This document shows positions 1 to 10,825 of a stretch of DNA of 64,000 nucleotides, in pieces. The notes under the pieces are model-generated. The model did no database searches and had not been told where the DNA came from. It worked only from the letters and a program-made list of their open reading frames with translations. How positions within the stretch are numbered: the stretch's first letter is position 1; each line of letters begins with the position of its first letter. Position numbers and translations under genes: made by a program. Location of the stretch: NCBI GenBank assembly GCA_000733355.1, contig JNVV01000001.1, positions 2,336,064-2,400,063 on the forward strand, in the 5' to 3' direction. The DNA comes from Falciphora oryzae. Lineage: Eukaryota; Ascomycota; Sordariomycetes; Magnaporthales; Magnaporthaceae.

Positions 1-712
1 CGATGAGGAGCAGCGGGCGGCTAAGCGTCGCTGCCCGAACCAGGACGTGTTCTGCCGCCACCAGCACCACCAGCTTGCACGGCTAGGCGTTGCAGGCTAC
101 GAGTACGCTGCAAACCACATCAAACCCAGCTTCAGCGCGGATCTTGGCATCGTGCCGCCGCTCTACGTCGTCGCGGCCAAGTCGCGCGACCCGATAATCC
201 GCCGCCGCGCCATCCAGCTACTCAGAAGCAGCGCGCGGCGCGAGGGCATGTGGGACAGCGAGCTCGTTGCCCAAATTGGCATGTGGCTAGTCGAGATCGA
301 AGAGGACGATGACGACTACCTTTACTACAACAGCCCCGTCGAGACCTTCCTCCAGGACCCCTACTCCCCAACTGCGAGCTCAGCCACCATGTCGGGAGCG
401 GCCCAGTCCATGAGCCCCCCCTCGGCCTCCTCGCCGACTGGATCCGCCGAGTTTGCCGACGTGCCTCTCGGCCCGGGAGGTAACGCGAGGTGGGATGCCC
501 GACGTACAAGCTCCTCGGCAACGGCCCCCGATTTCTCGGCGGGTAGAATGGCCAATGTGCAAAAGAAAGTGGTGCCGGCGGAGAAGCGGGTCTTGGTCAG
601 GTCGGTCGAGTTCGACCTCCGCGAGCACACGGCCGTGCTCAGGTGCGGAACCAGGGGCCTCCACGTCGGTGCGCCCGACATGAAATTCAGGGAGAAGCGC
701 CTCGAATGGTAG
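1..712 (+). CDS. C-terminal part of a Zn2Cys6-type fungal transcription factor (5' end outside window)
   Basis: The frame is open from base 2 to a TAG at 710-712, so only the last roughly 236 residues are present and the start lies upstream of the window. The segment PPLYVVAAKSRDPIIRRRAI followed by REGMWDS and an acidic stretch resembles the C-terminal end of the large fungal C6 regulator families with a Fungal_trans_2/DUF3468-like region. The DNA-binding cluster, if present, would be off the window. The last 100 residues are Ser/Pro/Ala-rich and probably disordered. The only internal alternative start is a GTG at 47, which I consider irrelevant because the frame continues upstream without a stop. 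The target genes are unknown. Family assignment is from recalled motifs, not a search. Confidence 0.7.
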   Translation, partial: DEEQRAAKRRCPNQDVFCRHQHHQLARLGVAGYEYAANHIKPSFSADLGIVPPLYVVAAKSRDPIIRRRAIQLLRSSARREGMWDSELVAQIGMWLVEIEEDDDDYLYYNSPVETFLQDPYSPTASSATMSGAAQSMSPPSASSPTGSAEFADVPLGPGGNARWDARRTSSSATAPDFSAGRMANVQKKVVPAEKRVLVRSVEFDLREHTAVLRCGTRGLHVGAPDMKFREKRLEW

Positions 713-1677
713 TGCTCTTCTCGAGGGATCTTCGCCCCCTTTTCTGGTCCATCGACGTGGAACTTTCAACATCACACCCTCTATCTCTATCTCTATCTCT
801 TCTTTTTTTTTTTTTTCTGCCTACAACTGATTCTTTCCGATATACCCTGCTTTTTTTTTTTTTTTGTACCGAATTTCTTCCTTGATTTGTTTCCTCGATC
901 TTTTCTATTCCGGATGAATGACGTGGGATTGAAGGCACGATTGGCAGAGCCAAAGCTTTGTATTAATGTAAAACGCCCCGCTCTTTCCATCTTGGTTATT
1001 ATGATTGTATGTTTCTATTGTTATTATCGTCTCAGAGAAAATGTTGATTTGAACAGAGGAACACCGACGGGATCGGTTTCTTCTCTGTTTGGTTGGTGGC
1101 CGCAAATACTGTTTCTTTTCTCAAACCCCTTCCTCTGAGATCTCCTCAGACTTGCGCAGCTCAAAAGACAAGACTCCTCAGCGGCGCCAGATTGGCCTGG
1201 CAGGTCGTCATTACATGGGGCGCACGTTGATTGCACTTATCAAGGCGTTTTGGTGTGAAAGGAAAAGGAAAAGAGAACTGTAACACATTTCCTGGGATCT
1301 AGGAAGCCCAAAGCAAGCCCGGATGGTCTGGAGCGAGTGAGGGCCAAAAACAGAACCTAATGATGGCGGAGAGACGCAAGTGTATGTACCTCCGATGTAA
1401 TCTGCGACAGGCACATTTTGAACATCGGCCAGAGGAGATGCCCTGGGCCGACCAGTGATGTCTGCGCGCGGCTCCAAATGCAACGCGACAAAATAAAGTG
1501 GGGCACATGCATTCATGCCGTGGGGGCGGCTTCAGGCCTCATGTCACCACCAGGCAACCTAGCAAAGTCCTGTATTTTTTCATCATCGACGATCGCCTTG
1601 TCGCCACCGACGTTTCTTTCGGAACACCCTGCCTCTCCCGCCCGCGCTCGACAGTCGTCGCCGGATAGCCAGCAACC
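713..1677. other. Intergenic region between the regulator fragment and SAD1
   Basis: No coding frame is convincing here. It holds three CTATCT units at 781-798, a T14 tract at 803-816 and a T15 tract at 851-865 just downstream of the regulator stop. The distal part is the presumed promoter and leader of the SAD1 gene. Confidence 0.6.
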
Positions 1678-2478
1678 ATGAGCTTCGGGCAAAAAAAGCG
1701 ACATGCGTCGGAAGCGCTGGAGGAAATGCTGGGGGTCGACTCTCCCGCCTCGAAAAGGTCGAGGGTAGAGACAGGCACTCCTAGCCCGCTCGGCTTGGAC
1801 GATGAGGAACACGAGGCACGCAATGGGGACAGGAGAGAGGGCGGAGCCGACAATGCAGGCGAGTGCGACGGAGCAGGATGGCCTATAGAAAGGCTACGCA
1901 TCAGCGAGGAGCGCGACGGGCGGAGGAAAGACGGCGGCGACGGCGGCGGCGGCGACGACGACGACGACGACGAGGATGATGATTTGCGCGGGGCGGCTCC
2001 AATACGGCAGTCGGCGCCAACGGCGGGCTACGACGACCTGTACCTCGACACCATCGACCGCAACGTGCTCGACTTCGACTTCGAGAAGCTCTGCTCCGTC
2101 AGCCTGTCCAACATCAACGTCTACGCGTGCCTGGTCTGCGGGCGCTACTACCAGGGCCGCGGCCCCAAGTCGCACGCCTACTTCCACGCGCTAGACGAGA
2201 ACCACCACGTCTTCATCAACATGCAGACCCAGAAGGTCTACGTGCTGCCCGAGGGCTACGAGGTGCGTTCGTCGTCGCTCGAGGACATCAAGTACGTCTC
2301 GGACCCGCGCTACACGCGCGCCGAGGTGGCCGAGCTCGACCGCCGCGCCCGCCCGGCCTGGACCCTGGCCGGCCGCGGGTACGCGCCCGGCTTCGTGGGC
2401 ATGAACAACATCAAGGAGAACGACTACCTCAACGTCGTCGTCCAGGCCCTGGCGCACGTCCCGCCCCTGCGCAACTAC
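1678..2478 (+). CDS. SAD1: SAD1/USP39-like U4/U6.U5 tri-snRNP splicing factor, 3' part lost in assembly gap
   Basis: In this family the protein joins the U4/U6.U5 tri-snRNP in the nucleus and is needed for pre-mRNA splicing. The first 267 codons are readable. Residues 1-110 are charged and low-complexity, with an Asp/Glu run. A UBP-type zinc finger follows (ACLVCGRYYQGRG with downstream HAYFH and NHHVFIN histidines). The start of a ubiquitin-hydrolase fold is seen at MNNIKENDYLN. Active deubiquitinases carry a catalytic Cys near this Asn-Asp, and here the position is Asp, as known for USP39, so the enzyme is expected to be inactive. ATG 1678 follows the stop-containing leader. The frame runs into the Ns at 2479. 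The short frames after the gap (3395-3490) do not resemble the conserved family C-terminus, so the stop is probably inside the gap. Confidence 0.9.
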
Positions 2479-3394
2479 NNNNNNNNNNNNNNNNNNNNNN
2501 NNNNNNNNNNNNNNNNNNNNNNNNNNNNNNNNNNNNNNNNNNNNNNNNNNNNNNNNNNNNNNNNNNNNNNNNNNNNNNNNNNNNNNNNNNNNNNNNNNNN
2601 NNNNNNNNNNNNNNNNNNNNNNNNNNNNNNNNNNNNNNNNNNNNNNNNNNNNNNNNNNNNNNNNNNNNNNNNNNNNNNNNNNNNNNNNNNNNNNNNNNNN
2701 NNNNNNNNNNNNNNNNNNNNNNNNNNNNNNNNNNNNNNNNNNNNNNNNNNNNNNNNNNNNNNNNNNNNNNNNNNNNNNNNNNNNNNNNNNNNNNNNNNNN
2801 NNNNNNNNNNNNNNNNNNNNNNNNNNNNNNNNNNNNNNNNNNNNNNNNNNNNNNNNNNNNNNNNNNNNNNNNNNNNNNNNNNNNNNNNNNNNNNNNNNNN
2901 NNNNNNNNNNNNNNNNNNNNNNNNNNNNNNNNNNNNNNNNNNNNNNNNNNNNNNNNNNNNNNNNNNNNNNNNNNNNNNNNNNNNNNNNNNNNNNNNNNNN
3001 NNNNNNNNNNNNNNNNNNNNNNNNNNNNNNNNNNNNNNNNNNNNNNNNNNNNNNNNNNNNNNNNNNNNNNNNNNNNNNNNNNNNNNNNNNNNNNNNNNNN
3101 NNNNNNNNNNNNNNNNNNNNNNNNNNNNNNNNNNNNNNNNNNNNNNNNNNNNNNNNNNNNNNNNNNNNNNNNNNNNNNNNNNNNNNNNNNNNNNNNNNNN
3201 NNNNNNNNNNNNNNNNNNNNNNNNNNNNNNNNNNNNNNNNNNNNNNNNNNNNNNNNNNNNNNNNNNNNNNNNNNNNNNNNNNNNNNNNNNNNNNNNNNNN
3301 NNNNNNNNNNNNNNNNNNNNNNNNNNNNNNNNNNNNNNNNNNNNNNNNNNNNNNNNNNNNNNNNNNNNNNNNNNNNNNNNNNNNNNNNNNNNNN
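2479..3394. other. Assembly gap (916 Ns)
   Basis: An uninterrupted run of N interrupts the SAD1 gene. Its true length is unknown because gap sizes may be estimated. Open frames crossing it in translation are artefacts of the Ns. Confidence 0.99.
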
Positions 3395-3773
3395 ACACTT
3401 CATGGGCGCGGAAAACCATGCAGTGGAAGAAGAACAGAAGAGAAAATATTGCAGGTTCGCTGATTTTCCCTCGGCTTGGACTGTGAAACAGTGATTCAAG
3501 AAAGGGCCAGAATGATATCTCGTAGTGTACATAAAACGGGTGGGTAGCTTGCCGCGGAATATGTCAAGCCTGATCCCTTCTCTTTTTTTTTTCGTCCTCT
3601 GTGTTCTTGGCCGTAGACACAAGTCTAGTTAGGCTCCTGCAGTGAGAAAAAAAAAGGGGGGGGCGTGACATGTGGCTTAATCATGTTATCGAATCAATAA
3701 CACTTATAGACGCTGCTTGAGAGCGCTGTTTTCCGAGAAGATGGTGAAGCTGGGCTCGCAGCTTGCTCTCCCC
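3395..3773. other. Sequence between the gap and the eIF4E-like gene, probably 3' UTRs
   Basis: The 379 bases lie between the converging SAD1 and eIF4E-like genes. No frame matches the SAD1 C-terminus. A T-rich and an A9-G7 tract occur near 3582-3664. It probably contains the ends of both transcripts. Confidence 0.45.
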
Positions 3774-5175
3774 CTATGATGAGATACCGGCGCCGCCGCC
3801 ATAGCCCTGCTGCTTCTGGTCGTCGTTGCCGGTGAACTGGGCGTGTTTAGTGCGTTTGTCCGAATTGTTCGCAGCCCGCTCGCGTCGGACCTCGTCCAAC
3901 GCGGAGCGCTGCTGGATCGAACCCTCGTGGCTCTTCCACTCAACCTTGGTGTCGGGAGGGAAGCCAACCACTCGTTTCAGCGTTTCGCTAAGGGTAGAAC
4001 GTGTTAGCACTGGGAGCGGCAAACTCAGCTGCGTGCAGACGGAATATCACTGCGAAGCGCATACCGGATTTTCACCACCTTGCCGCCATCCCTCCGAACC
4101 CAGACGCTGAGAATGTCCTCACCGTTGCGCACGCTAAGGACGGCGCCGCAGACTTCCTCGCTGGCGTCGGAGAACTGGTCACCGACTATGGCGAATAGGA
4201 GGTCCTCCCAGTAGCGGTCCGCGACGCCCTTCTTGAGGCGCACGATCCACTTGCCACCCTTGCGGTTCTCATCATCCTCCCAGATCGGTCGCACGCCCTT
4301 GCGGAACAGATGGTAGTCGGACACGAGCGGCAAAGCCGAGGGGCGCTTGAGGTGCGCGTACACTGAGAAGAAGTCCTCGGCCGTGCTCACCTCGGCCATG
4401 GCGTGCAGGGTCTTCTCGTACTCGATGTAGCCGTTGGCCTTGCTGATAGGCGGCCGGAACCAAAAGACCCAAGGGGTGCGCAGAGTATGCCGCACTGGCC
4501 CTATCGAGGCTGTCGAGGCGGACGCCGATGCCGACGCCAGCGAGCCGCCCTTGGCCGCCGTGCCCGGCTTGCCGCCGCCGACGCTTCCCAGGCCACCGTC
4601 CTTGGCACCCTTCTCTGCGCCCGGCGTCTTCGGGTTCCCAAAGACGCCGCCGCCCATGGCGAAGTCGAAGGGGTTGCCTGGCGACTTGGGCGTCTTGGCG
4701 GAGCCAAAGGACGCAAAGGCGCCAGACCCTAGGCCGAAGGCGCTGCTCGCGCCGCCACCGGCAGCGGCGCCGGGAGACATGAGCCCGCCGCCGGGGGTCA
4801 CCGCCGAGTTGTACGGGGTCGGGCCCTTCCCATGCGCCGAGCTGTCACCGCCCAGTCGTCTGGAGAAGGATGCATTGCGGGTGTTGTTGATGGAGCTGTT
4901 GGGAGCGGAGGCGGAGTCGCTGGGGCCGGCGCCTGCTGTGGATAAGGAGAGCTTGCTGGAGCTGGAATGGTTTGGCAGCCGTGTCAGTAATGAGGGTCAA
5001 AGGGTGGGCGCGGGCGCGTTTGTATTGGGTGGGGAGGGGGAGGAGAACTGCCGGGGGCAAATTCACAGCCATCAGGGCGCGAGGACGCGGGACAGGGCCT
5101 GCGCCTCTTGGCGGGGAACAGGGTCGGACGCCTCGGGACAACATACTTGGTGCGACGACTCCATAGGTTATCCAT
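3774..5175 (-). CDS. eIF4E-family cap-binding protein, class II (4EHP-like)
   Basis: The family binds the m7G cap of mRNA in the cytoplasm. Class II members usually act as alternative or repressive cap-binders rather than as the main initiation factor. Three exons are inferred: 5175-5147, 4961-4065 and 3987-3774. The introns are 185 nt (donor GTATGT) and 77 nt (branch GCTAAC). The spliced length is 1140 nt, giving 379 aa. The N-terminus MDNLWSRRTN and a long Ser/Gly/Ala-rich region (about residues 10-165) precede the core. The core shows WVFWFRPP, the SALPLVSDYHLF block, the conserved RPIWEDDENRKGGKW and VWVRRDGGKVVKIRETLKRV. RPIWED keeps the second cap-stacking Trp. The first appears to be replaced by Tyr in the NGYIEYEKTL stretch, a class II trait. 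The tail is Gln/Gly-rich. The first exon is short, so its start is an inference supported by frame and splice sites. Confidence 0.85.
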
Positions 5176-7963
5176 AGAGACTGAAGGGTGGAGGGCCGGG
5201 AGTGGCTGCTCTTTGGCGAAAGTCCAAGGAGAGAGGGGGTGATTTTTGATCACGCGGGGAGGGGGACGCCGCCGACTTTCCTCCACACACAATCCTCTTC
5301 GTTTCAATCGCGTCTCCGTCTCGATTCGGCGGGAGGGCGCTTCCGGACGCTCGAGACGTGGGCGATGGCGCAGGCGCTGTCGGCTCTCGGGCTAGGCGTG
5401 GTCCGATGCGAGGCGCTTGGAACTCTGGCCAGTTCGGGGCTGCGCGAGGAGGGGGTGAAGGCGGCAAGGGAGAGGACCCAGGCAGGCAGACAGACGGCGT
5501 TCGTGAGTCGGTCGAGAGCGAGCGTGTTCGAGATTGGAGTGGCAGCTTTCGCAAGCCCGAAACCAAGTGAAAATCGGGCACAGAATCAAATCCGAGGGCG
5601 GGTCGTAGCGGTGACAATTGGCAGCGGCAAGGTGCAATGATGCAAAAGTCTCTGGTATGTAGCGGGTACTGGTCCGAACGTCGTGCTGATTGCGAAAAAG
5701 GGTTTCTTTGGGTTGCGGAGGGGTATCGTCTGCGAAGCGCAAAAGGCGAGAAGTGGGCAAGGGAGGTTTGGATTCGGTGGTGTTTGGTGTTTGCGGCGAG
5801 ATTTCCTCAGGGACAATTTTTCTGTTTCCAGGTTTGCAGTCTGGATGGTGGATTTGCCTGCTGTGGCTTTCACCGGATCCATCAATCCCACCGACGACCC
5901 CAGCCAGCAAAATACCTGGAAGCGCCAGCCCCTGGAGCCGCCGCCGTCCGCACCACATCGACGCTTGCGGCTCGTGCACTGTGCCACCCACGGCGCGCTG
6001 CCCGTTGCGGTCCAGTGCCTGTCGCCATCTGCTGCCGGGTCCTGATTAGCTCGTCATTGGCTCAACGGCCAACGTCCCAGGCGGTGAACCCCATCGCTCC
6101 AGCCCTTTTCTGAATTTCTATTCTCTGCTGGGTTGTCCTGGCAGAAAATTTTGACTGCGCCTGCTGTCGGTGGAGACCCGATGTGGCTTGCACGGGCTCC
6201 AGTCCCCAACCCGCCCGCCGTAACATCAAAATCGCCAAATTTTTTTCTTCTCGTTTCTTTCCTTTCTTTTCTCCCATCAACGACCACGCAGATTCTTGAC
6301 AAACGTCGACAGCTTGCCAGCAAGCAACCCGCTCTCTCAATGGTGCTGACGATTGCGATCCGTGCGTCGAGATTAACTCTTCTAAATTGCCCTTGTTTAA
6401 AACCATCATCACGAGGGCCCCATTTGCGCGGCCACCATGAGCTGATGATGACCTGACACAAGATCCGGACATTTCTTCATTTTCCACGTTTGACCGCAGC
6501 TAGGTGCCCTGGCTGGCCGTCTCGCGCTTGGCTTGGCGTCAGACACAACAGTATCGACTTCTGTGTTCAGCACGCATGTGTCCGCACACAGCACCTGCCT
6601 AGCATCCGCAGCGGAGTCGGGTTGTGGCATGTCCTGTCGTGACCTACCAGCGGCGCCGTGTATCTCGCCGCGTTGATACAGAGATGATGCTCAACATTGA
6701 TCCATGTGTTTGACTTGCACGCCTTGATCCTATCCGTTGTATGGCTAGCCCCTCGCTCCGGCCTGATACAGCCTTTCTCGAGGTACGCAACCACCCTCCC
6801 CTGGTCCCAGCTCCCTCCAAAGCGTTGGGGTCGCCCACCTGTAATGATGACAGATATTCTGGTAAACCGACGCAGCCGAGCTTGTGGGTGGTCGGGCTTC
6901 CCGGCAAGGCTACAAGCTATAGGTCGCGATTGAGGACACTCAAAAGGCTATTCATTGTTTATCTGAACAGGGTCCCCTGGATGAGAGGCGCTCACACCCG
7001 GACTACCTCGCGTTGCGTGGCTCGCAAGCTGACCATTTGTCCATCCAGGGCACATTCCCGAGTATCGAGCTAGCAGACGTCTGACGTTTTAGTGCCAGGT
7101 ACTGGCACTCAGGGCTACTCCACAAGTATTCCTCTAATGGATGACGGTGGACATCCGCGCATGTAGATCGATGGATGATGACGGTATAGAATGAAGATAG
7201 CGACAAAGTGCTGCATTTTGTGAGCCAGGGTTTGTGGGGCGAATGCAGCCAGCCACTAATTACCTAGGTACCTACGCGGTAAGCGTGTGGGCGGGTAGCG
7301 CTGAGGGATGGCAAGTGCCGACCGATGTCAGGGAGGGCGGGATCGGCCTTGGGCCTGGACACCCTCCCACTTCGCGGCAGACTTTTTTATACCTCAGTCT
7401 TCGTAGATGGACGGGAAGCTCCAGGGTGGCCATTTGATCACCCGGAACAAATCATTCTCGGCGCCCCATGTTTCTGTTTCTTTCGCTCTTTTTCTCCTTC
7501 TTCCATCCAGCCTACTGGAGACATCCAGCACCGTCTCTCTTCTTTATTTTCCGTGGAAACCCGTTGATACCCAAACCGGCCTGTCGAGGCCCATCGCTAG
7601 TTTACCCCGCCTTCCAGTTTCCATTACGGCCCCGTGACTCGGATATACACTGCTCAGCTCCCTTCCTCTTGGGGAAACACTGCTGGCAAGCATCCACTTA
7701 TCCAACTGCCGACCAAATTCGCGACCCGCAGGGGCATGCCCAAGATAGCTATTTAGCTGATGAGGCGGCTCCTATCTTAGTGCTGAAGCAAGAACCCCCC
7801 TTCCCCCTACAATTACGTACATATACATGCTAACGCACTCGCTGTCCTTAGCCGCCTTACATTATCTTCAAGAAGGTTTTTTTTTTTTTTTTTTTTGTCT
7901 TTTCTTCTTCTTTTCTTGTTCACATTTTGCGCCCCATCAGTCTGTGCGCTTTGAGCAGCAGCC
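5176..7963. other. Divergent promoter region between the eIF4E-like gene and MET12
   Basis: No gene is supported in these 2.8 kb. Open frames here have no recognisable motifs. It must contain both promoters. Notable elements are the palindrome TACCTAGGTA at 7261-7270, and a T20 tract at 7877-7896 followed by a pyrimidine-rich leader ending 67 nt before the MET12 ATG. Confidence 0.6.
7877..7896 (+). promoter_or_regulatory. Poly(T)/pyrimidine tract upstream of MET12
   Basis: Twenty consecutive T followed by a C/T-rich stretch lie 68-87 nt upstream of the ATG. Pyrimidine tracts of this sort are common near fungal transcription starts and can exclude nucleosomes. The role here is inferred from position only. 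Confidence 0.45.
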
Positions 7964-10030
7964 ATGGACAAGATAACGGACAAGATAGCGGCACTGCCCG
8001 CGGACGCCACCTACTTCTCGCTCGAGTTCTTCCCGCCCAAGACAGCCATGGGCTTTTCCAACCTACGAGACCGGCTTGACCGCATGGCTAGGGCTCTCCG
8101 GCCCCTTTTTGTCAACGTGACCTGGGGCGCTGGCGGTTCCACCTCGCAGAAGTCGCTCGAGCTGGCAGAGATATGTCAGCGCGAGCTGGCCCTGACCACA
8201 TGCCTGCACCTCACCTGTACCAACATGAGCCGTAAGCTGCTGGACAAGGCCCTAGATGATGCTCGCGCCCTTGGCATCCGTAACATCCTCGCCTTGAGGG
8301 GCGACCCGCCCAGACCTGGCGAGTACGGCGAGCCCGAGGACTCCGAGCCCGCCGACACCGCTTTCACCTGGGCTGTCGACCTGGTCCGCTACATAAAGCA
8401 GAGGCACGGCGACTACTTCTGTATCGGTGTAGCTGCCTACCCAGAGGGCCACGCCGACGAGAGCCACCCTACCAACCAGAGCCTGGGGCACGACCTCCCC
8501 TACTTGGTCGAGAAGACCCAGGCCGGGGCGGACTTCATCATGACCCAACTGTTCTTTGACATCGACGCTTACGGCAGTTTCGAGAGGACCCTGAGAGAGC
8601 ACCCTAGCGGGGCTTTCACTGATATCCCTATCATCCCTGGCCTGATGCCCATCCAGAACTATCAGATGATCAAGCGGACGACCAAGCTGAGCCACGCCAA
8701 GATTCCAGATCCTCTCATGGCCAGGCTAGACGCCGTAAAGAAAGATGATGAGCAGGTCAAGAAGGTCGGTGTGGACATCGTCAGTGAACTCGTGGAGAAG
8801 GTCAAGGAGGTCAAGAGCAGAACGCCAGGTCCGCGCGGCTTCCACTTCTACACCCTGAATCTGGAGAAGGCCGTCTCCTTCATCGTCGAGCGGACCAACC
8901 TGATTCCATCCAGCGAGCCCGGTGAAGACGACGCAGTGTTTGCGGATGAGACGGCGATTGCGGCGGACGACGCGTCGGCCGCTCCGTCTTCGCTACTGGG
9001 TGTGCCGGCGATTCACGTCAACGGCGCCACACCGAGCCACTCGATCCAGGGCGCCCACTCCTTCTCGTCAAGGAGACAGTCGTCCATCGGGTCGGACCCG
9101 CGCAACCGCGTCATCGTCAGCGGCCGCCCGGCTTCGCACCCGGACTACGAGGCAACGGCCCTCGAGGCCAGCGTGCCGGCCGAGCCCATCAACAGCCGCG
9201 CAAACACCCTCGCCATCTCCGAGGGCGAGGGCGTGCTAGGCCGCGAGGCGACCTGGGACGACTTCCCCAATGGCCGCTGGGGAGACGCGCGCTCGCCCGC
9301 CTACGGCGAGATCGACGGCTACGGCGTCAGCCTGCACATGTCGGGCACCCAGGCCGTCGAGCTCTGGGGCCGCCCCGCCGAGGTGCGCGACGTCAGCGCC
9401 CTGTTCATGCGCCACCTCCGCGGCGAGCTCGCCGCCATCCCCTGGAGCGAAGAGGAGTTTAACCCGGAGACGGACACGATCCGCCCCCCGCTCCTGGCCC
9501 TCAACGAGCGCGGCTGGTGGACCGTCGCCAGCCAGCCGGCCGTCAACGGCCTCAGGTCCGACAACCCGACTTTCGGCTGGGGCCCCCCGCACGGCTTCGT
9601 GTTCCAAAAGGCCTTTGTCGAGCTCTTCATCCCGAGCGCCGACTGGGCGGCCCTGCGCGAGAGGCTGTCGCGGCCCGGGGCCAGGGACTCGGTCTGCTTC
9701 TACGCCAGCAACGCGGCGGGCGACTTCGTCTCGTCGGACAGCACCGGCGGGCTCGACGGGCAGGCCAAGGCGGCGGGCACCAACGCCGTCACCTGGGGCG
9801 TCTTCCCGGGCAAGGAAATCGTGACCCCGACCATCATCGAGGAGGTCAGCTTCCGGGCCTGGAGCGAGGAGGCGTTCGGCATCTGGGCCGAGTGGGCAAA
9901 GGTCTACGGCAAGGGCTCGCCCAGCGAGGCGCTGCTCGAGTCGCTCCGCGCCGACCTGTGGCTTGTCAACATCATCCACCACGACTACGTCGAGCCCGAC
10001 GCGCTGTGGGACCTGCTGATAAAGCAGTAG
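7964..10030 (+). CDS. MET12: Methylenetetrahydrofolate reductase, MET12 type
   Basis: The enzyme reduces 5,10-methylene-tetrahydrofolate to 5-methyl-tetrahydrofolate, supplying methyl groups for methionine synthesis in the cytosol. It is a single exon of 688 aa. Residues 1 to about 300 form the FAD-binding TIM-barrel reductase domain, with FSLEFFPPKTAMGF, VTWGAGGSTS, HLTCTNMS, NILALRGDPPR, GVAAYPEGH and MTQLFFDIDAY. A linker of about 110 residues (roughly 315-430) is Ser/Ala-rich and contains RRQSSIGSDPRNR. The C-terminal regulatory domain carries WDDFPNGRWGDARSP, FGWGPPHGFVFQKAFVE, VTWGVFPGKE and IIHHDYVE. The FCIGVAAYPEGHAD block and the RRxSS-type linker fit the second fungal isozyme (yeast MET12, S. 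pombe met11 from memory) better than MET13. The other isozyme would be elsewhere in the genome. Confidence 0.93.
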   Translation: MDKITDKIAALPADATYFSLEFFPPKTAMGFSNLRDRLDRMARALRPLFVNVTWGAGGSTSQKSLELAEICQRELALTTCLHLTCTNMSRKLLDKALDDARALGIRNILALRGDPPRPGEYGEPEDSEPADTAFTWAVDLVRYIKQRHGDYFCIGVAAYPEGHADESHPTNQSLGHDLPYLVEKTQAGADFIMTQLFFDIDAYGSFERTLREHPSGAFTDIPIIPGLMPIQNYQMIKRTTKLSHAKIPDPLMARLDAVKKDDEQVKKVGVDIVSELVEKVKEVKSRTPGPRGFHFYTLNLEKAVSFIVERTNLIPSSEPGEDDAVFADETAIAADDASAAPSSLLGVPAIHVNGATPSHSIQGAHSFSSRRQSSIGSDPRNRVIVSGRPASHPDYEATALEASVPAEPINSRANTLAISEGEGVLGREATWDDFPNGRWGDARSPAYGEIDGYGVSLHMSGTQAVELWGRPAEVRDVSALFMRHLRGELAAIPWSEEEFNPETDTIRPPLLALNERGWWTVASQPAVNGLRSDNPTFGWGPPHGFVFQKAFVELFIPSADWAALRERLSRPGARDSVCFYASNAAGDFVSSDSTGGLDGQAKAAGTNAVTWGVFPGKEIVTPTIIEEVSFRAWSEEAFGIWAEWAKVYGKGSPSEALLESLRADLWLVNIIHHDYVEPDALWDLLIKQ

Positions 10031-10825
10031 GAGGATATACGTGTCAGTCGTATAGAGCGAAATTTTCTGCCGCAGCGGGGCACCACTTCAAGCATGCTCT
10101 GTAAGATTATTTGATGATTTTCTTCCTGCAGTCGAGAATTGATTCATTTCAGGGCGTGACCAGTCTGGTCGCGTATTAATACCGCCCATTATCTAACCGA
10201 TAAAGCATCGATCGTGAAGCGCGCACTGACAGTTGAGACGTCCGATATCTCTAAATGCCCCCTGCTTTCTCATCACACCAGGATAGACCAACACACAAAT
10301 CCAGATAGGGAAGTGTGAAAATGGTGCATTAGATATCATAAGACTTTTTTTTCCGATAGAGGGGAGTTGTTCGTATAAGAAAAGCGGGTTGTGTGATGTG
10401 CGTGACTCCGATGTCTCGAGGGGGTACTATGGGGTGGTGACATGGTGTTTGGTACCATTGAACCAAACCGGCCCGGAACCCCCAGAAGATCCTCCAGATA
10501 TCAGGTATCCTTTTTCCTCCCGCCCCCTCCCAAGATGTGAACAGAAAACCATGAAGAGAAAAGCCGCAGATAATGGGGATGATAAGAATGCTGCTGGGGT
10601 GGTATCTCGCGCCAAATCGCCAACCTTGACTCCAACTGATGTGACGAATACCACAGCCACTAGACGAGCATGAGCTCATCCAGTTGGTGCAACACACGCA
10701 GAGTTCTGTTGCCAGCTCGCAGGCCGATGAACTCCCCGCGGGGAAAGACGTTGAGCCTGTACGTAGTTCCTTCATGCGCCTGTGATGTCCGGAGGCCGAG
10801 ATGGACGATGCAGGAGACAAGAGGT
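10031..10825. other. Convergent 3' intergenic region
   Basis: The 795 bases lie between the stop codons of MET12 (+) and the next gene (-). Only short frames without motifs are seen. It probably holds the two 3' UTRs. Confidence 0.55.

Noticed and set aside
3395..3493. Open frames after the gap as the SAD1 C-terminus
   Set aside because: Neither frame resembles the conserved end of the family; more likely 3' UTR.
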